Shown here piece after piece: positions 8,992-17,488 of a DNA stretch of 64,000 nt. Within the stretch, counting starts at the first letter, position 1, and every line of letters starts with the position of its first letter. Origin of the DNA: Aquabacter spiritensis (GTDB lineage: Bacteria; Pseudomonadota; Alphaproteobacteria; Rhizobiales; Xanthobacteraceae). The DNA is taken from assembly GCF_004346185.1 (NCBI RefSeq), contig NZ_SMAI01000012.1, forward strand, positions 1-64,000, written 5' to 3'. Made by a program: the position numbers and the translations under genes. Under the pieces are notes generated by a model. It was not told where the DNA came from. It made no database searches and saw only the letters and a list, made by a program, of their open reading frames with translations.

Positions 8992-9840
8992 TCAGATCGC
9001 CTGCGGCGTGAAGACGTGGGAGGGCCGGACGAATTCCTCTTGCGCCGCCACCAACAACAATTCGCGCGAACCGGCGTCGTGCGTGCGCTTCAGAAGGCCG
9101 AAAATCGCGGATCCGGCCGCGCTCAGGGCTGCCGCCGTGCTGCCGGAGCGCTTCAGGTGCAGGAAGAACAGCGCGGCGATCGCATCGCCGGCGCCGTTCA
9201 GCGAGATGTCGAGACGCGGCGTGCGCAGGAGAAAGCGCCCGTCCGGGCCGGAGGCGAGGAGATCGAGCGAATCGGCCGGCGTCTCGGCGCCGTGCAGCGA
9301 GGTGACGAGAACCACTTTCGGACCGCGCGCATGCAGCAGGTCGCAAGCTCGCCCCGCATCCGCATGGGTGGCGACGGCGATGCCGGAGAGCAGTTCCAGC
9401 TCGAACTGGTTCGGCGTGAGGACGTCCGCCGCGGGGACGGCGGCGTCGCGCATGAATTCGGGAATTCCCGGCCGCACGAACACGCCGCGCCCGACATCGC
9501 CGATGACCGGATCGCAGCAATAATCGGCGGCCGGATTGGCGGCGCGCACGCGCGCCACGGCATCGAGGATCGCCGCGCCGATCTCTGCCGATCCCATATA
9601 GCCGGAAAGCACCCCGTCGCAGGCGCCGAGCCACCCGCCGTCGGAAATGCCTTCTATGATCTGTCCGATGCCGCCGGCATCGAACACCTGCCCGCGCCAG
9701 GCACCATAGCCAGTATGGTTCGAGAACTGGACGGTGTGGATCGGCCACACCTCGACCCCGAGGCGCTGAAGCGGAAACACGGCCGAGGAATTCCCGACAT
9801 GCCCATAGGCCACATGGGACTGGATCGACATCAGATTCAT
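8992..9840 (-). CDS. pdxY: Pyridoxal kinase
   Basis: PdxY phosphorylates pyridoxal to pyridoxal 5'-phosphate in the B6 salvage pathway. The 282-residue ribokinase-fold protein opens with MNLMSIQSHVAYGHVGNSSA and continues TVQFSNHTGYG, both close to the Escherichia coli enzyme, and has the CDPVIGD and NGAGDAIAAL motifs, whose aspartate is the catalytic base. I prefer the ATG at 9840 because it aligns with the family N terminus, although a GTG at 9867 is possible; neither has a strong ribosome site. It is divergent from the amidase gene. Confidence 0.92.
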   Translation of the reverse strand: MNLMSIQSHVAYGHVGNSSAVFPLQRLGVEVWPIHTVQFSNHTGYGAWRGQVFDAGGIGQIIEGISDGGWLGACDGVLSGYMGSAEIGAAILDAVARVRAANPAADYCCDPVIGDVGRGVFVRPGIPEFMRDAAVPAADVLTPNQFELELLSGIAVATHADAGRACDLLHARGPKVVLVTSLHGAETPADSLDLLASGPDGRFLLRTPRLDISLNGAGDAIAALFFLHLKRSGSTAAALSAAGSAIFGLLKRTHDAGSRELLLVAAQEEFVRPSHVFTPQAI

Positions 9841-10001
9841 GGGGGCACGCCGCACTGGGGAAGTCACCGCCAGCTACCGCGCATTTCGCGGCGACACAAA
9901 GAGAATCTGCGGTCCCTTCCAGCCCCGGCGGGACCCGGCCTTGCGCGCTGCGCAGCCGCGTGCAAAGGCGGCACAGCTCCTCTTGATACGGCGCCCCGTC
10001 C

Positions 10002-11261
10002 ATGCTGCTCGCCCGCGATCTCGCCCTCGAACTCTTGTCCGGCCGGCTCTCGCCGATCGACCTCGTCGCACGGTGCGCCGAGACGATCGCCGCGCGCGAT
10101 CCCGAAATCGGCGCCTTCGCGGCCCTCGACATCGCGGGGGCCGAAGCCGCCGCCGCCGTTCCGGGCCTCGCCGCCGCCCCGCTCGCGGGCCTCCCCCTCG
10201 CGATCAAGGACGTGATCGACACGCGCGATCTGCCCACGCAGTACGGATCCGACCTCTATGCCGGCCATCGGCCGGCCGCCGACGCGGCAGTCGTGCGCCA
10301 GGTGAAGCGGGCGGGCGGCCTCGTCATCGGCAAGAGCGTGACGACCGAATTCGCCTTCATGCAACCCGCCGGCACGCGCAATCCGCGGCGCCTCACCCAC
10401 ACGCCGGGCGGATCCTCGTCGGGCTCGGCGGCGGCCGTCGCCGCCGGCATGGTGCCGCTGGCGCTCGGCACGCAGACGGGTGGATCCGTGATCCGGCCCG
10501 CGGCGTTCTGCGGCGTCACGGGCTACAAGCCGACTTTTCGCACGCTGCCCACTGTCGGAATGAAGACCTTTTCCTGGCATCTCGACACGCTCGGCCTGTT
10601 CGGCGCGCGGGTGTGCGACGTCGGCTTCGCCGCGGCCGCCTTGACCGGGCGCGATCTCGATATCGGCGATGCGGTGGCGCAGGCGCCGCGGATCGCGGTC
10701 GTCCGCACCGCCCGCGCCCATCTCGCCGAACCTGCGAGCCATGCCGCGCTCGATGCCGCCATCGCGGCCGCCACGCGGGCCGGGGCCGTCGTGCGGGAGA
10801 TCGCACTGCCCGACGAAATCGAGGCGGCCGACGCCGCGCACCCCGTTATCCAGGACTTCGAGGGCAATCTCGCCCTCGCCGACGAGTTCGACCTTCACCG
10901 CGACCGGCTCTCGGCCGTGCTCGCGGCCTATCTGACGCGGGCTGCGGCGGTAACCCCGGACGCCTATGACGAGGCCCGCCGCACCGCCAAGCGCGCACGC
11001 CAGCGCCTCGGCGACCTGTTCGCGGATTACGACATGCTGCTGACCTTCTCGGCCCCCGGCGCGGCACCGGCCGGCTTCGAGACCACAGGCTCGCCCGCTT
11101 TCAACCGCCTCTGGACCCTGATGGGCACGCCGTGCCTCAACGTGACGGGCTGCGCGGACGCGCAGGGCCTGCCCGTCGGCGTTCAAATCGTGGGCCGGTT
11201 CGGCAGGGATCGGGCCGCCCTGCTGTCCGCAGCCTTTCTGGAGCGGGCCCTGGCGAATTGA
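10002..11261 (+). CDS. Amidase, amidase-signature family
   Basis: A 419-residue amidase-signature hydrolase that cleaves a carboxamide. The Ser-cisSer-Lys triad is visible: Lys69 in PLAIKDVID, the glycine/serine-rich GGSSSGS at 136-142 that supplies the cis-serine, and Ser162 in TGGSVIRPA, the nucleophile. It is slightly shorter than GatA, lacks the GatA C-terminal features and has no gatB or gatC neighbour, so a role in transamidation is unlikely. The natural amide is unknown. It is followed by an AT-rich stretch without a hairpin. Confidence 0.9.
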   Translation: MLLARDLALELLSGRLSPIDLVARCAETIAARDPEIGAFAALDIAGAEAAAAVPGLAAAPLAGLPLAIKDVIDTRDLPTQYGSDLYAGHRPAADAAVVRQVKRAGGLVIGKSVTTEFAFMQPAGTRNPRRLTHTPGGSSSGSAAAVAAGMVPLALGTQTGGSVIRPAAFCGVTGYKPTFRTLPTVGMKTFSWHLDTLGLFGARVCDVGFAAAALTGRDLDIGDAVAQAPRIAVVRTARAHLAEPASHAALDAAIAAATRAGAVVREIALPDEIEAADAAHPVIQDFEGNLALADEFDLHRDRLSAVLAAYLTRAAAVTPDAYDEARRTAKRARQRLGDLFADYDMLLTFSAPGAAPAGFETTGSPAFNRLWTLMGTPCLNVTGCADAQGLPVGVQIVGRFGRDRAALLSAAFLERALAN

Positions 11262-11264
11262 ATA

Positions 11265-11275
11265 TTGTATATTTT
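11265..11275. promoter_or_regulatory. Possible half-site resembling the phnF/phnG operator
   Basis: TTGTATATTTT just past the amidase stop is identical over 11 bases to one arm and spacer of the palindrome between phnF and phnG (16957-16967). The second arm is missing, and the distance to phnC is 650 bases. It may be chance in AT-rich DNA. Confidence 0.2.
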
Positions 11276-11447
11276 TTCCTCATGTCGTGCACCGCGATAC
11301 GGCTTAGGCTCTGACATCAAAGCCGTTTCACAACAGCCGTGGTGCAATGCATGGCATTTGCGTGCAGCGCGGCAGATTTATTTGCTTTTCTACGCCGTCG
11401 TCTTTGCTAAGCTTGCTTAGACGATCGGCCTGGAAAGGTCCTGGAAC

Positions 11448-11531
11448 GTGCCAAGCGACTCGACGCTCGATCTACTCAAACTGGGTGCCGCCCTCGCCTT
11501 TATCGGCGCGGTGGTCGCCGGAGTGATCTGA
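11448..11531 (+). CDS. Candidate 27-residue membrane peptide
   Basis: A GTG-started frame of 28 codons encodes a charged N-terminal segment (residues 2-11, with Asp, Asp and Lys) followed by a single hydrophobic helix, LGAALAFIGAVVAGVI, that ends at the stop codon. GGAAAGG lies upstream as a plausible ribosome site. The frame is followed 62 bases later by a 15-base-pair terminator-like hairpin, and nothing else occupies this 670-base interval. This is the layout of a single-transmembrane small protein of the kind that sits beside a larger membrane complex. I do not recognise it, and the start codon is inferred. Confidence 0.45.
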   Translation: MPSDSTLDLLKLGAALAFIGAVVAGVI

Positions 11532-11592
11532 GAGCGGTCTCCCCGTCCAGGAAACCTTCGCCATAACGATAAGAACAAGGATCGGCCGATCG

Positions 11593-11633
11593 GACGGCGC
11601 TGGAGAGACACCTCTCCGGCGCCGTCGTCGTTT
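11593..11633 (+). terminator. Terminator-like hairpin after the small membrane peptide
   Basis: Fifteen-base arms (11593-11607 and 11612-11626) pair with one G-U wobble around an ACAC loop, followed by GTCGTTT. The T tract is weak. It probably ends the small transcript that carries the 27-codon frame. Confidence 0.55.
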
Positions 11634-11859
11634 GTGCGGTCATCGTTCGCACCGTCTTGATACGGGGCTCGTCCGGACGGGCCTCGTCCGGACCGACTGA
11701 GCTTTCCCCGCGCCGCCATGCCCCGATCGCGCGGCGCCGCCCACCCAGACCGTGGCGGCGGCGGAGACATCAAGGTGGGGCTTTCGGGAATGCTGCCCGC
11801 AGTGGGTCTCCTTCCGCACTGTGACACTTCCACGACGCCTGCCCACAAAAGCAGCGGCC

Positions 11860-11877
11860 GTTTCATCCCGTCGTCAC
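11860..11877 (+). promoter_or_regulatory. Candidate Pho box upstream of phnC
   Basis: GTTTCAT and TCGTCAC, separated by four bases, match the two seven-base half-sites of the PhoB consensus (CTGTCAT) at five and four positions, with the correct 11-base period. It lies 53 bases before the phnC start. Phosphonate uptake genes are commonly PhoB-activated, which makes the site plausible but not proven. Confidence 0.3.
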
Positions 11878-11929
11878 ATGCCTGTTGCGCTCCCGAATTA
11901 TCCCCTTCGCACGTGCAGCGGAGCGCGAC

Positions 11930-12742
11930 ATGCTGGTGATCGAAGGACTGACCTGCAAGTTCGGCGACAAGCTTGCGGTCTGCGATGTCAATCTGGATGT
12001 CGGCCAGGGATCGTTCGTCGGCGTCATCGGGCGGTCCGGCGCGGGCAAGTCGACCCTTCTGCGCATGGTCAACCGCCTCCAGGAACCGACCGCGGGCCGG
12101 ATCGTGTTCGACGGCCGCGACGTGACCGCGCTCCAAGGGCGCGCTTTGCGGCTCTGGCGCGCCCAGGCGGCGATGATTTTCCAACAATTCAATCTGGTCG
12201 GCCGCCTCGACGTTCTCACCAACGTCCTGATGGGCCGCCTGTCGACCATGCCCTCCTGGCGCGCCATGACCAAAGCCTGGAGCGCGGAGGACAAGGCGCT
12301 CGCCCTGTCCGCGCTCGACCAGTTCGATATGGCGCAACTGGCGCCGCAGCGGGCGGACAGTCTTTCGGGCGGGCAGCAGCAGCGGGTCGCCATCGCGCGT
12401 GCTCTGGTCCAGGAGCCCGGCCTGATCCTGGCGGACGAGCCGATCGCCTCGCTGGACCCGCGCAACACCAAGGTGGTGATGGACGCGCTGCTGCGGATCA
12501 ACAAGCATTTCGGCATCACCGTTCTCGTCAACCTCCATTCCCTCGATCTCGCCCGGTCCTATTGCGACCGGCTGGTCGGGATGGCTTCGGGACGCGTGGT
12601 GTTCGACGGCGCCCCCGAGGCGCTGACCGACGCGGTGGCCCACGACCTCTATGGCCTCGAGGCCGGCGAGGTGATGGATGTCGGCCAATCCGCACCCGAC
12701 CGCACGAGCGAGGCCCTGGCCGGCGCCGCCGTCGCGATGTGA
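11930..12742 (+). CDS. phnC: Phosphonate ABC transporter ATP-binding protein PhnC
   Basis: The ATPase of the phosphonate importer PhnCDE, 270 residues, on the cytoplasmic face. Walker A is GRSGAGKST (about residues 32-40), the Q-loop lies in [23 protein letters not shown] (a PhnC hallmark), the signature is [15 protein letters not shown] and Walker B is [13 protein letters not shown]. The ATG at 11930 is preceded by GGAG; an earlier ATG would add 15 residues without family likeness. It is followed by phnD after 49 bases. The PhnC tail after residue 250 is Ala/Ser-rich and variable. Confidence 0.94.
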   Translation: MLVIEGLTCKFGDKLAVCDVNLDVGQGSFVGVIGRSGAGKSTLLRMVNRLQEPTAGRIVFDGRDVTALQGRALRLWRAQAAMIFQQFNLVGRLDVLTNVLMGRLSTMPSWRAMTKAWSAEDKALALSALDQFDMAQLAPQRADSLSGGQQQRVAIARALVQEPGLILADEPIASLDPRNTKVVMDALLRINKHFGITVLVNLHSLDLARSYCDRLVGMASGRVVFDGAPEALTDAVAHDLYGLEAGEVMDVGQSAPDRTSEALAGAAVAM

Positions 12743-12791
12743 CCGACGCTTTTCCCGCGTATCCATTCCCCGCGTCCTCGAGGAGCGAGAC

Positions 12792-13703
12792 ATGCTGACC
12801 CGCCGTACCCTGATCGCCGCCGCCGCGGCGTTCACGCTTTCCGCCGGCGCCGCAAGCGCGCAGGATTGGAAGGCCCAATATCCCGAGCTGGTGTTCGCCG
12901 TGATCCCGGCGGAAAATGCCTCGGGCGTGACCGAGCGCTACACCCCCCTCATCACCTATCTGACCAAGCAGCTCGGCACCAAGGTGACGCTGCGCATCGC
13001 CAACGATTATGCGGCGGTGATCGAAGGCCAGCGGGCGGGCAACATCCAGATCGCCTCCTACGGCCCCTCCTCTTTCGCCCGGGCCCTGATGACCGGTGCG
13101 AAGATCGAGGCGTTCGCCATCGAGGTGAACCAAGACGGCACCAAGGGCTATCATTCGGTGCTCTATGTGAAGGCCGACAGCCCCTACAAGTCGATCGACG
13201 ATCTCAAGGGCAAGAATCTCTGCCTCGTCGATCCCAATTCCACCTCGGGCAACAATGTCCCGCGCTTCGCGATGAACAAGATGGGCATCACGCCCGACCA
13301 GTTCTTCGGCAAGGTGGTCTATGCCGGCTCGCACGAAAACGCGGTGATCGGCGTGATGCAGGGCACCTGCGACGCGGCGTTCAACTGGTGGAACGACGAG
13401 AAGGAATCCAACCTGATGCGCATGGAGCGCAAGGGCATGGCGAAATATGCGGACTACCGCATCATCTTCACGTCCGACCAGATCGTGAACTCGCCGTTGG
13501 CCTATCTCGACAGCCTGCCCGCCGATCTCAAGGCGAAGATCCGCGACGCCTTCTTCAGCATCGAGAAGAACGACAAGGCCGCCTTCGACAAGATCTATGA
13601 AGGCAAGCAGCTGGTGTGGCAGCCGGTGGACAATTCGTCCTACCAGGCGATCGTCGACCTCAACAAGTTCGTCGACGACCTGCGCAAGAAGAAGGGCTCC
13701 TGA
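12792..13703 (+). CDS. phnD: Phosphonate ABC transporter substrate-binding protein PhnD
   Basis: The periplasmic phosphonate receptor, 303 residues. It starts with a twin-arginine-like signal segment, TRRTLIAAAAAFTLSAGAA, and is probably cleaved near ASAQ at 21-24. The mature protein has the PhnD patterns PAENASGVTERYTPLITYL, ADSPYKSIDDLKGKNLCLVDPNSTSGNNVPR and VVYAGSHENAVIGVMQG, which line the ligand cleft in solved PhnD proteins. A GAGGAG ribosome site sits directly upstream of the ATG. It lies between phnC and the two permease genes. Confidence 0.95.
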   Translation: MLTRRTLIAAAAAFTLSAGAASAQDWKAQYPELVFAVIPAENASGVTERYTPLITYLTKQLGTKVTLRIANDYAAVIEGQRAGNIQIASYGPSSFARALMTGAKIEAFAIEVNQDGTKGYHSVLYVKADSPYKSIDDLKGKNLCLVDPNSTSGNNVPRFAMNKMGITPDQFFGKVVYAGSHENAVIGVMQGTCDAAFNWWNDEKESNLMRMERKGMAKYADYRIIFTSDQIVNSPLAYLDSLPADLKAKIRDAFFSIEKNDKAAFDKIYEGKQLVWQPVDNSSYQAIVDLNKFVDDLRKKKGS

Positions 13704-13791
13704 GCCTCTCCGCCGCCCATGCCCGGGTCCGCCCGGGCATGGGCGGCGCCGAAGTCCGCCCTCACCGTCCGCCGCCCGAGGACCGCCGCTC

Positions 13792-14676
13792 TTGGCCCAC
13801 GCCGTCATCCAGCTCCCGCCCGACCAGATCGCGCCGCTCGCCCGCCACTATGATGCGGCGCTCGCGGCGCGGCGGCGCCACAGCCTGATCGTCGCGGCGG
13901 TGATCCTGGTCTGCATCGCTTTGTCCTGCTGGGCGGGCGAGGTGCGGCCCGGCGTGTTCGCCGCCAATGCCCATCGGCTCGGGCAATATTTCTGGAACAT
14001 CACCCCGACCCTGCGGTGGGACAGCCTCGGCGCGGATCTCGCCGAATGGTACTGGAACCTCGACGGCTGGCTGAAGCTGCTGTTCGATACCATTCTCATC
14101 GCTTATCTCGGCACGCTGATCGGCGGCATCGGCGCCTTCTGCCTGTGCTTCCTCGCCAGCGCCAATCTGGTCCGCTCGCCCTGGATCCGCCTGTCCGTGC
14201 GGCGTCTGCTGGAGCTTTTCCGCACCGTCCCCGAAATCGTCTTCGCCCTGCTCTTCGTGGTCGCCTTCGGCCTCGGCGCCATGCCCGGGGTTCTGGCGCT
14301 CGCCATCCACACCATGGGCGCGCTCGGCAAATTGTTCGCCGAGGTGGTGGAGAATATCGACATGCGCCCGGTCGAGGGCGCGACCGCCACCGGGGCGAGC
14401 TGGACCCAGACGGTGCGGCTCGCCGTGCTGCCGCAGGTCCTGTCCAATTTCACCTCCTACGGCCTGCTGCGCTTCGAGATCAATGTGCGGGAGGCCGCCA
14501 TCATGGGTTTCGTCGGCGCCGGCGGGATCGGCCAGGATCTGGTCGAGGCGATCCGCAAATTCTATTATTCCGACGTCTCGGCCATCCTGCTGCTGATCAT
14601 CGCGACCGTCGTGATCATCGACCTCGTCACCGAGCGCATCCGCCACGGTTTGATCGGCATGGAGCAGGGCCGATGA
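13792..14676 (+). CDS. phnE1: Phosphonate ABC transporter permease PhnE (first copy)
   Basis: Inner-membrane permease of the phosphonate importer, 294 residues from a TTG start. The TTG at 13792 is chosen because GAGGAC lies nine bases upstream and the reading frame before it encodes an arginine/proline-rich stretch that looks non-coding. About five or six transmembrane segments are visible. The cytoplasmic EAA-type loop, which contacts PhnC, is at MRPVEGATATGASWTQTVRLAVLPQVL. The ending VGAGGIGQDL is typical. Its TGA overlaps the ATG of the second phnE (ATGA), so the two permeases are coupled and probably form a heterodimer. Confidence 0.92.
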   Translation: MAHAVIQLPPDQIAPLARHYDAALAARRRHSLIVAAVILVCIALSCWAGEVRPGVFAANAHRLGQYFWNITPTLRWDSLGADLAEWYWNLDGWLKLLFDTILIAYLGTLIGGIGAFCLCFLASANLVRSPWIRLSVRRLLELFRTVPEIVFALLFVVAFGLGAMPGVLALAIHTMGALGKLFAEVVENIDMRPVEGATATGASWTQTVRLAVLPQVLSNFTSYGLLRFEINVREAAIMGFVGAGGIGQDLVEAIRKFYYSDVSAILLLIIATVVIIDLVTERIRHGLIGMEQGR

Positions 14677-15536
14677 TCCGCGCCCGGCTCACGCCCACGG
14701 ACGCCGAGCGCGCCCGCCTCTTCGCGCTGCACCCACAGCTCGCGAGCAATGTGCACCCGCGCAGCATGTTCACCGTGGCGCTCCTGGCCGCGCTCGCCGC
14801 GCTCGCGGTCTATGCGCTCTGGCACCTCAGCTTTTCCATCGGCCGGCTCGGCACCGGGATCGGCCAATTGCTCCATTTCGTCACGCTGATGCTGCCGCCC
14901 GACCCTGGCACCCAGCTTCCGCTCTATCTCGACGCGCTCGGCGAGACGCTGGCCATCGCGTTCCTCGGCACCTTCGCCGGCGCGGCGCTGGCTCTGCCCT
15001 TCGGCTTCCTCGCCGCGAAGAACGTGATCGCCAATCCGGCCTTTCACGTCGCGGTGCGCCGCGTGCTGGACGTGCTGCGCGGCATCGACAAGCTGATCTG
15101 GGCTCTGATCTATGTCACCGTGGTCGGGCTCGGCCCGTTCGCCGGCATCCTCGCCATCGCCACCGCCTCGATTGGCGAACTCGGCAAGCTGTTCTCCGAG
15201 GCGGTCGAAGCGTCCGACCGCAAGCCCGTCGAGGGCATCGTCTCGACCGGCGGCTCGAAGCCGCAGGCGGTGCGGTTCGGCATGCTGCCGGAGGTCCTGC
15301 CGGTCCTGGCGAGCCAGATGCTCTATTATTTCGAATCCAATGCCCGCCAGTCGACCATCGTCGGCATCGTCGGCGCGGGCGGGCTCGGCCTGCATCTGGC
15401 CGAGCAGATCCGCGTGCTGGAATGGCAGAAAGTCAGCTTCCTGATCCTGATGATGCTGATCATGGTGGCGGTGATCGACCTCATCTCCTCGCGCCTGCGC
15501 TTCGCCATTATCGGCCGGAAGGCCGTGACGGCCTGA
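14673..15536 (+). CDS. phnE2: Phosphonate ABC transporter permease PhnE (second copy)
   Basis: The second permease subunit, 287 residues, related to but clearly diverged from the first copy. The EAA-type loop is RKPVEGIVSTGGSKPQAVRFGMLPEVLP, and the C terminus ends in VGAGGLGLHLAEQIR followed by a final membrane helix. Transmembrane segments begin near residue 31. Double phnE genes are common in alphaproteobacterial phn clusters. The start overlaps the stop of the first phnE by four bases. It is the last gene before the minus-strand PPOX-phnF pair, with which it is convergent. Confidence 0.92.
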   Translation: MIRARLTPTDAERARLFALHPQLASNVHPRSMFTVALLAALAALAVYALWHLSFSIGRLGTGIGQLLHFVTLMLPPDPGTQLPLYLDALGETLAIAFLGTFAGAALALPFGFLAAKNVIANPAFHVAVRRVLDVLRGIDKLIWALIYVTVVGLGPFAGILAIATASIGELGKLFSEAVEASDRKPVEGIVSTGGSKPQAVRFGMLPEVLPVLASQMLYYFESNARQSTIVGIVGAGGLGLHLAEQIRVLEWQKVSFLILMMLIMVAVIDLISSRLRFAIIGRKAVTA

Positions 15537-15545
15537 CCGCCGGGC

Positions 15546-16157
15546 TCAATAGAGCACTTCGCGGTAGCGGCGCAGCATCTCCTCCTGGTCCTCCGCCGGC
15601 TCCGCGCCGCCGATCTGGTCCTTCAGCATCTGCCCCATGGTCGGCAGCGCGCTGCGCGCAATCCGGGCTTCCGGATCCCACAAACGGGCGCGCATCAGCG
15701 CCTTCGCGCAATGGAGATAGGCCTCCTCCACCCGGATCCGCAGCACGCTCGCCGGCGGCTTGCCGGCGACCGCGAATCGCGCGGCGAACGGCCCCCCGGC
15801 ATGGATTTCCGCTTGCCCGTTCACCCGCAACGTCTCGTCCACGCCGGGGATCAGGAACAGCAGCCCGACATGCGGGTCGTCCAGGATGTTCTCCAGACTG
15901 TCCAGCCGGTTGTTCCCCGGACGGTCCGGCAGCAACAGCGTCTGGGCATCCTCGAGCGCGACGAAGCCCGGCCGGTCACCGCGCGGCGACACGTCGAGCC
16001 CGCCCCCCGCGCCGCGCGTCGCGAGCAGCACGAACGGGCTGAGGCCGATGAAGCGGGCGCAATGCGGATCGAGCCGGGCGAGCACCTTCTCCACGCTGCG
16101 CCCCCGCGCCGCCGGATAGATGGCGCGCAGCGCGTCCCGCGTTTCGATCCGGCTCAC
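15546..16157 (-). CDS. PPOX-class FMN-dependent flavoprotein
   Basis: A 203-residue pyridoxamine-5'-phosphate-oxidase-like split-barrel protein. It has the LDPHCARFIGLSPFVLLATRGAGGGLDVSPRGDRPGFV segment and the later NRLDSLENILDDPHVGLLFLIPGVDETLRVNG segment that are characteristic of an FMN-binding PPOX subfamily of about 200 residues. It starts with GTG overlapping the phnF stop (GTGA), so it is translated with the phosphonate repressor. Such proteins reduce or oxidise small molecules using FMN or F420; no partner enzyme or substrate is evident. Its position inside the phn cluster suggests, by inference only, an accessory redox step in phosphonate use. It converges with phnE2, leaving nine bases. 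Confidence 0.85.
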   Translation of the reverse strand: MSRIETRDALRAIYPAARGRSVEKVLARLDPHCARFIGLSPFVLLATRGAGGGLDVSPRGDRPGFVALEDAQTLLLPDRPGNNRLDSLENILDDPHVGLLFLIPGVDETLRVNGQAEIHAGGPFAARFAVAGKPPASVLRIRVEEAYLHCAKALMRARLWDPEARIARSALPTMGQMLKDQIGGAEPAEDQEEMLRRYREVLY

Positions 16158-16918
16158 GGCTTGATCACCAGCTGGACGCGGTCCGCGACGAAGCTCGAGC
16201 GGCCCCATTGCAGCGGCGTGCCGTCGAGTTCCACGTCCACCCGTTCGAGCACCAGGACCGATCGTCCAGGAGTCAATGACAGCACGTCGACCTCGCGTTC
16301 GTTGGCCGCCCGGGCGGAAATCCGGGTCTCGCGCCGACGATAATCCTGAATGCCCAGCGTCGCCAATGCACGCGTCAACGAACCGGTCGCGGAATAGACG
16401 AGATCGAGATCGCGGCAGCGATCAAGCGGGAAATAGGCGCGCCCGAACGAGATCGGCACGCTGTCGGCTTCGTGCATCGATTCGATGCACAAGACGGACG
16501 TTCCTTCCGTCAGGCCGAGTTCGCGCGCCACTTCCGCGTCCGCCGGCTCGACCTGCGAGCCGAGGCAGCGGCCGAACGGCTCGCGCCCGCCGGCCGAGAC
16601 GATCTCGCTGAAGCGCGTGCGCGGGCCGATAGGATAGCGGATCGGCGGCTCCTTCACGAAGGTGCCGCGCCCGGCTGTCGCCTCGATCAGGCCCTTCTCG
16701 GCCAGAACCGCCAGGGCCCGGCGCACCGTGTGCCGGTTCACGCCGAAGCGGAGCGACAATTCGGACTCGACCGGCAGCCGGGCGCCGGCCGGATACTGGC
16801 CCGCGGCGATCTGCCATTCCAGGCGCGCAGCGATCTGCTTCCACAGCGAAACGCCGGTGCCCCGCGTCACATCCCCCGCGTCCGGACCCGTCATGGAGAC
16901 GTGATCGAAACTGTCCAT
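16154..16918 (-). CDS. phnF: Phosphonate utilisation transcriptional regulator PhnF (GntR/HutC)
   Basis: A 254-residue GntR-family regulator. The N-terminal winged helix (residues about 25-90) has the GntR pattern LWKQIAARLEWQIAAGQYPAGARLPVESELSLRFGVNRHTVRRALAVLAEKGLI, and the C-terminal half is a UTRA ligand domain of the HutC subfamily (STGSLTRALATLG region onward). Divergent from phnG, with a near-ideal palindrome between the two genes, it most likely represses the phnG-N operon and itself, and is relieved by a phosphonate or a breakdown product. It is followed without a gap by the PPOX flavoprotein gene. Confidence 0.93.
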   Translation of the reverse strand: MDSFDHVSMTGPDAGDVTRGTGVSLWKQIAARLEWQIAAGQYPAGARLPVESELSLRFGVNRHTVRRALAVLAEKGLIEATAGRGTFVKEPPIRYPIGPRTRFSEIVSAGGREPFGRCLGSQVEPADAEVARELGLTEGTSVLCIESMHEADSVPISFGRAYFPLDRCRDLDLVYSATGSLTRALATLGIQDYRRRETRISARAANEREVDVLSLTPGRSVLVLERVDVELDGTPLQWGRSSFVADRVQLVIKP

Positions 16919-16954
16919 AGTCCGCTGGTCCCACCGAATCCTGCCACCCGTCGC

Positions 16955-16978
16955 ATTTGTATATTTTACTATACAAAT
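16955..16978. promoter_or_regulatory. Palindromic operator between phnF and phnG
   Basis: Two perfect nine-base arms, ATTTGTATA (16955-16963) and TATACAAAT (16970-16978), are separated by six bases. The site lies 36 bases upstream of the phnF start and 57 bases upstream of phnG in otherwise GC-rich DNA. GTATA/TATAC half-sites fit the operator style of HutC-type GntR repressors, so this is the likely PhnF binding site covering both promoters. Confidence 0.75.
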
Positions 16979-17035
16979 GTTGTCCAGCGCGGTAAGAGGT
17001 GCGCGCCCAGGGAATGCGGACGCACGGGGACTGCC

Positions 17036-17488
17036 ATGACATCTGCCGAGGATCCCGTTCAGCGCCGCAAGGCCCTGATGCAGGTTCTGGCGCGGGCCGA
17101 TCAGGCGGAACTCGAGGCGGCGATCGATCGCTTCACGCCGCTCCCGCCGTTGCGCGAGCCGCGCCCCGCGGAAACCGGCCTCGTCATGGTGCGCGGCCGG
17201 ATCGGCGGCGACGGCGCCCCCTTCAATCTCGGGGAAGCCACGGTCACGCGGGCGGCGGTCCAGCTCAATGATGTGACCGGCGTCTCCTATCTCCTCGGGC
17301 GGGCTCCCGAACGGGCCCGCGCCGCCGCCATCCTCGACGCCCTCTGGCAGGACCCGGCGGCGCAGCCTGTGGTCGAGGAGGCGCTCGCGCCGGTGCGCCG
17401 TCGGCTCGCCGAAGCCGCGGCCGAAGCGGCGGCGAAGGTCGAGGCGACGCGGGTGAATTTCTTCACCATGGCGCGGGGAGAAGACTGA
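17036..17488 (+). CDS. phnG: Phosphonate C-P lyase subunit PhnG
   Basis: PhnG is a subunit of the C-P lyase core complex PhnGHIJ, which with PhnI couples phosphonate to ribose of ATP. The 150-residue protein has the family core VMVRGRIGGDGAPFNLGEATVTRAAVQL and GVSYLLGR, and ends in an Ala/Glu-rich helix followed by RVNFFTMARGED. It is the first gene of the plus-strand operon, after the phnF operator. Its stop overlaps the ATG of phnH by one base (TGATG), the sign of translational coupling. Confidence 0.94.
   Translation: MTSAEDPVQRRKALMQVLARADQAELEAAIDRFTPLPPLREPRPAETGLVMVRGRIGGDGAPFNLGEATVTRAAVQLNDVTGVSYLLGRAPERARAAAILDALWQDPAAQPVVEEALAPVRRRLAEAAAEAAAKVEATRVNFFTMARGED

Noticed and set aside
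10002-11261. The amidase as GatA
   Set aside because: No gatB or gatC neighbour, shorter length and no GatA-specific segments.
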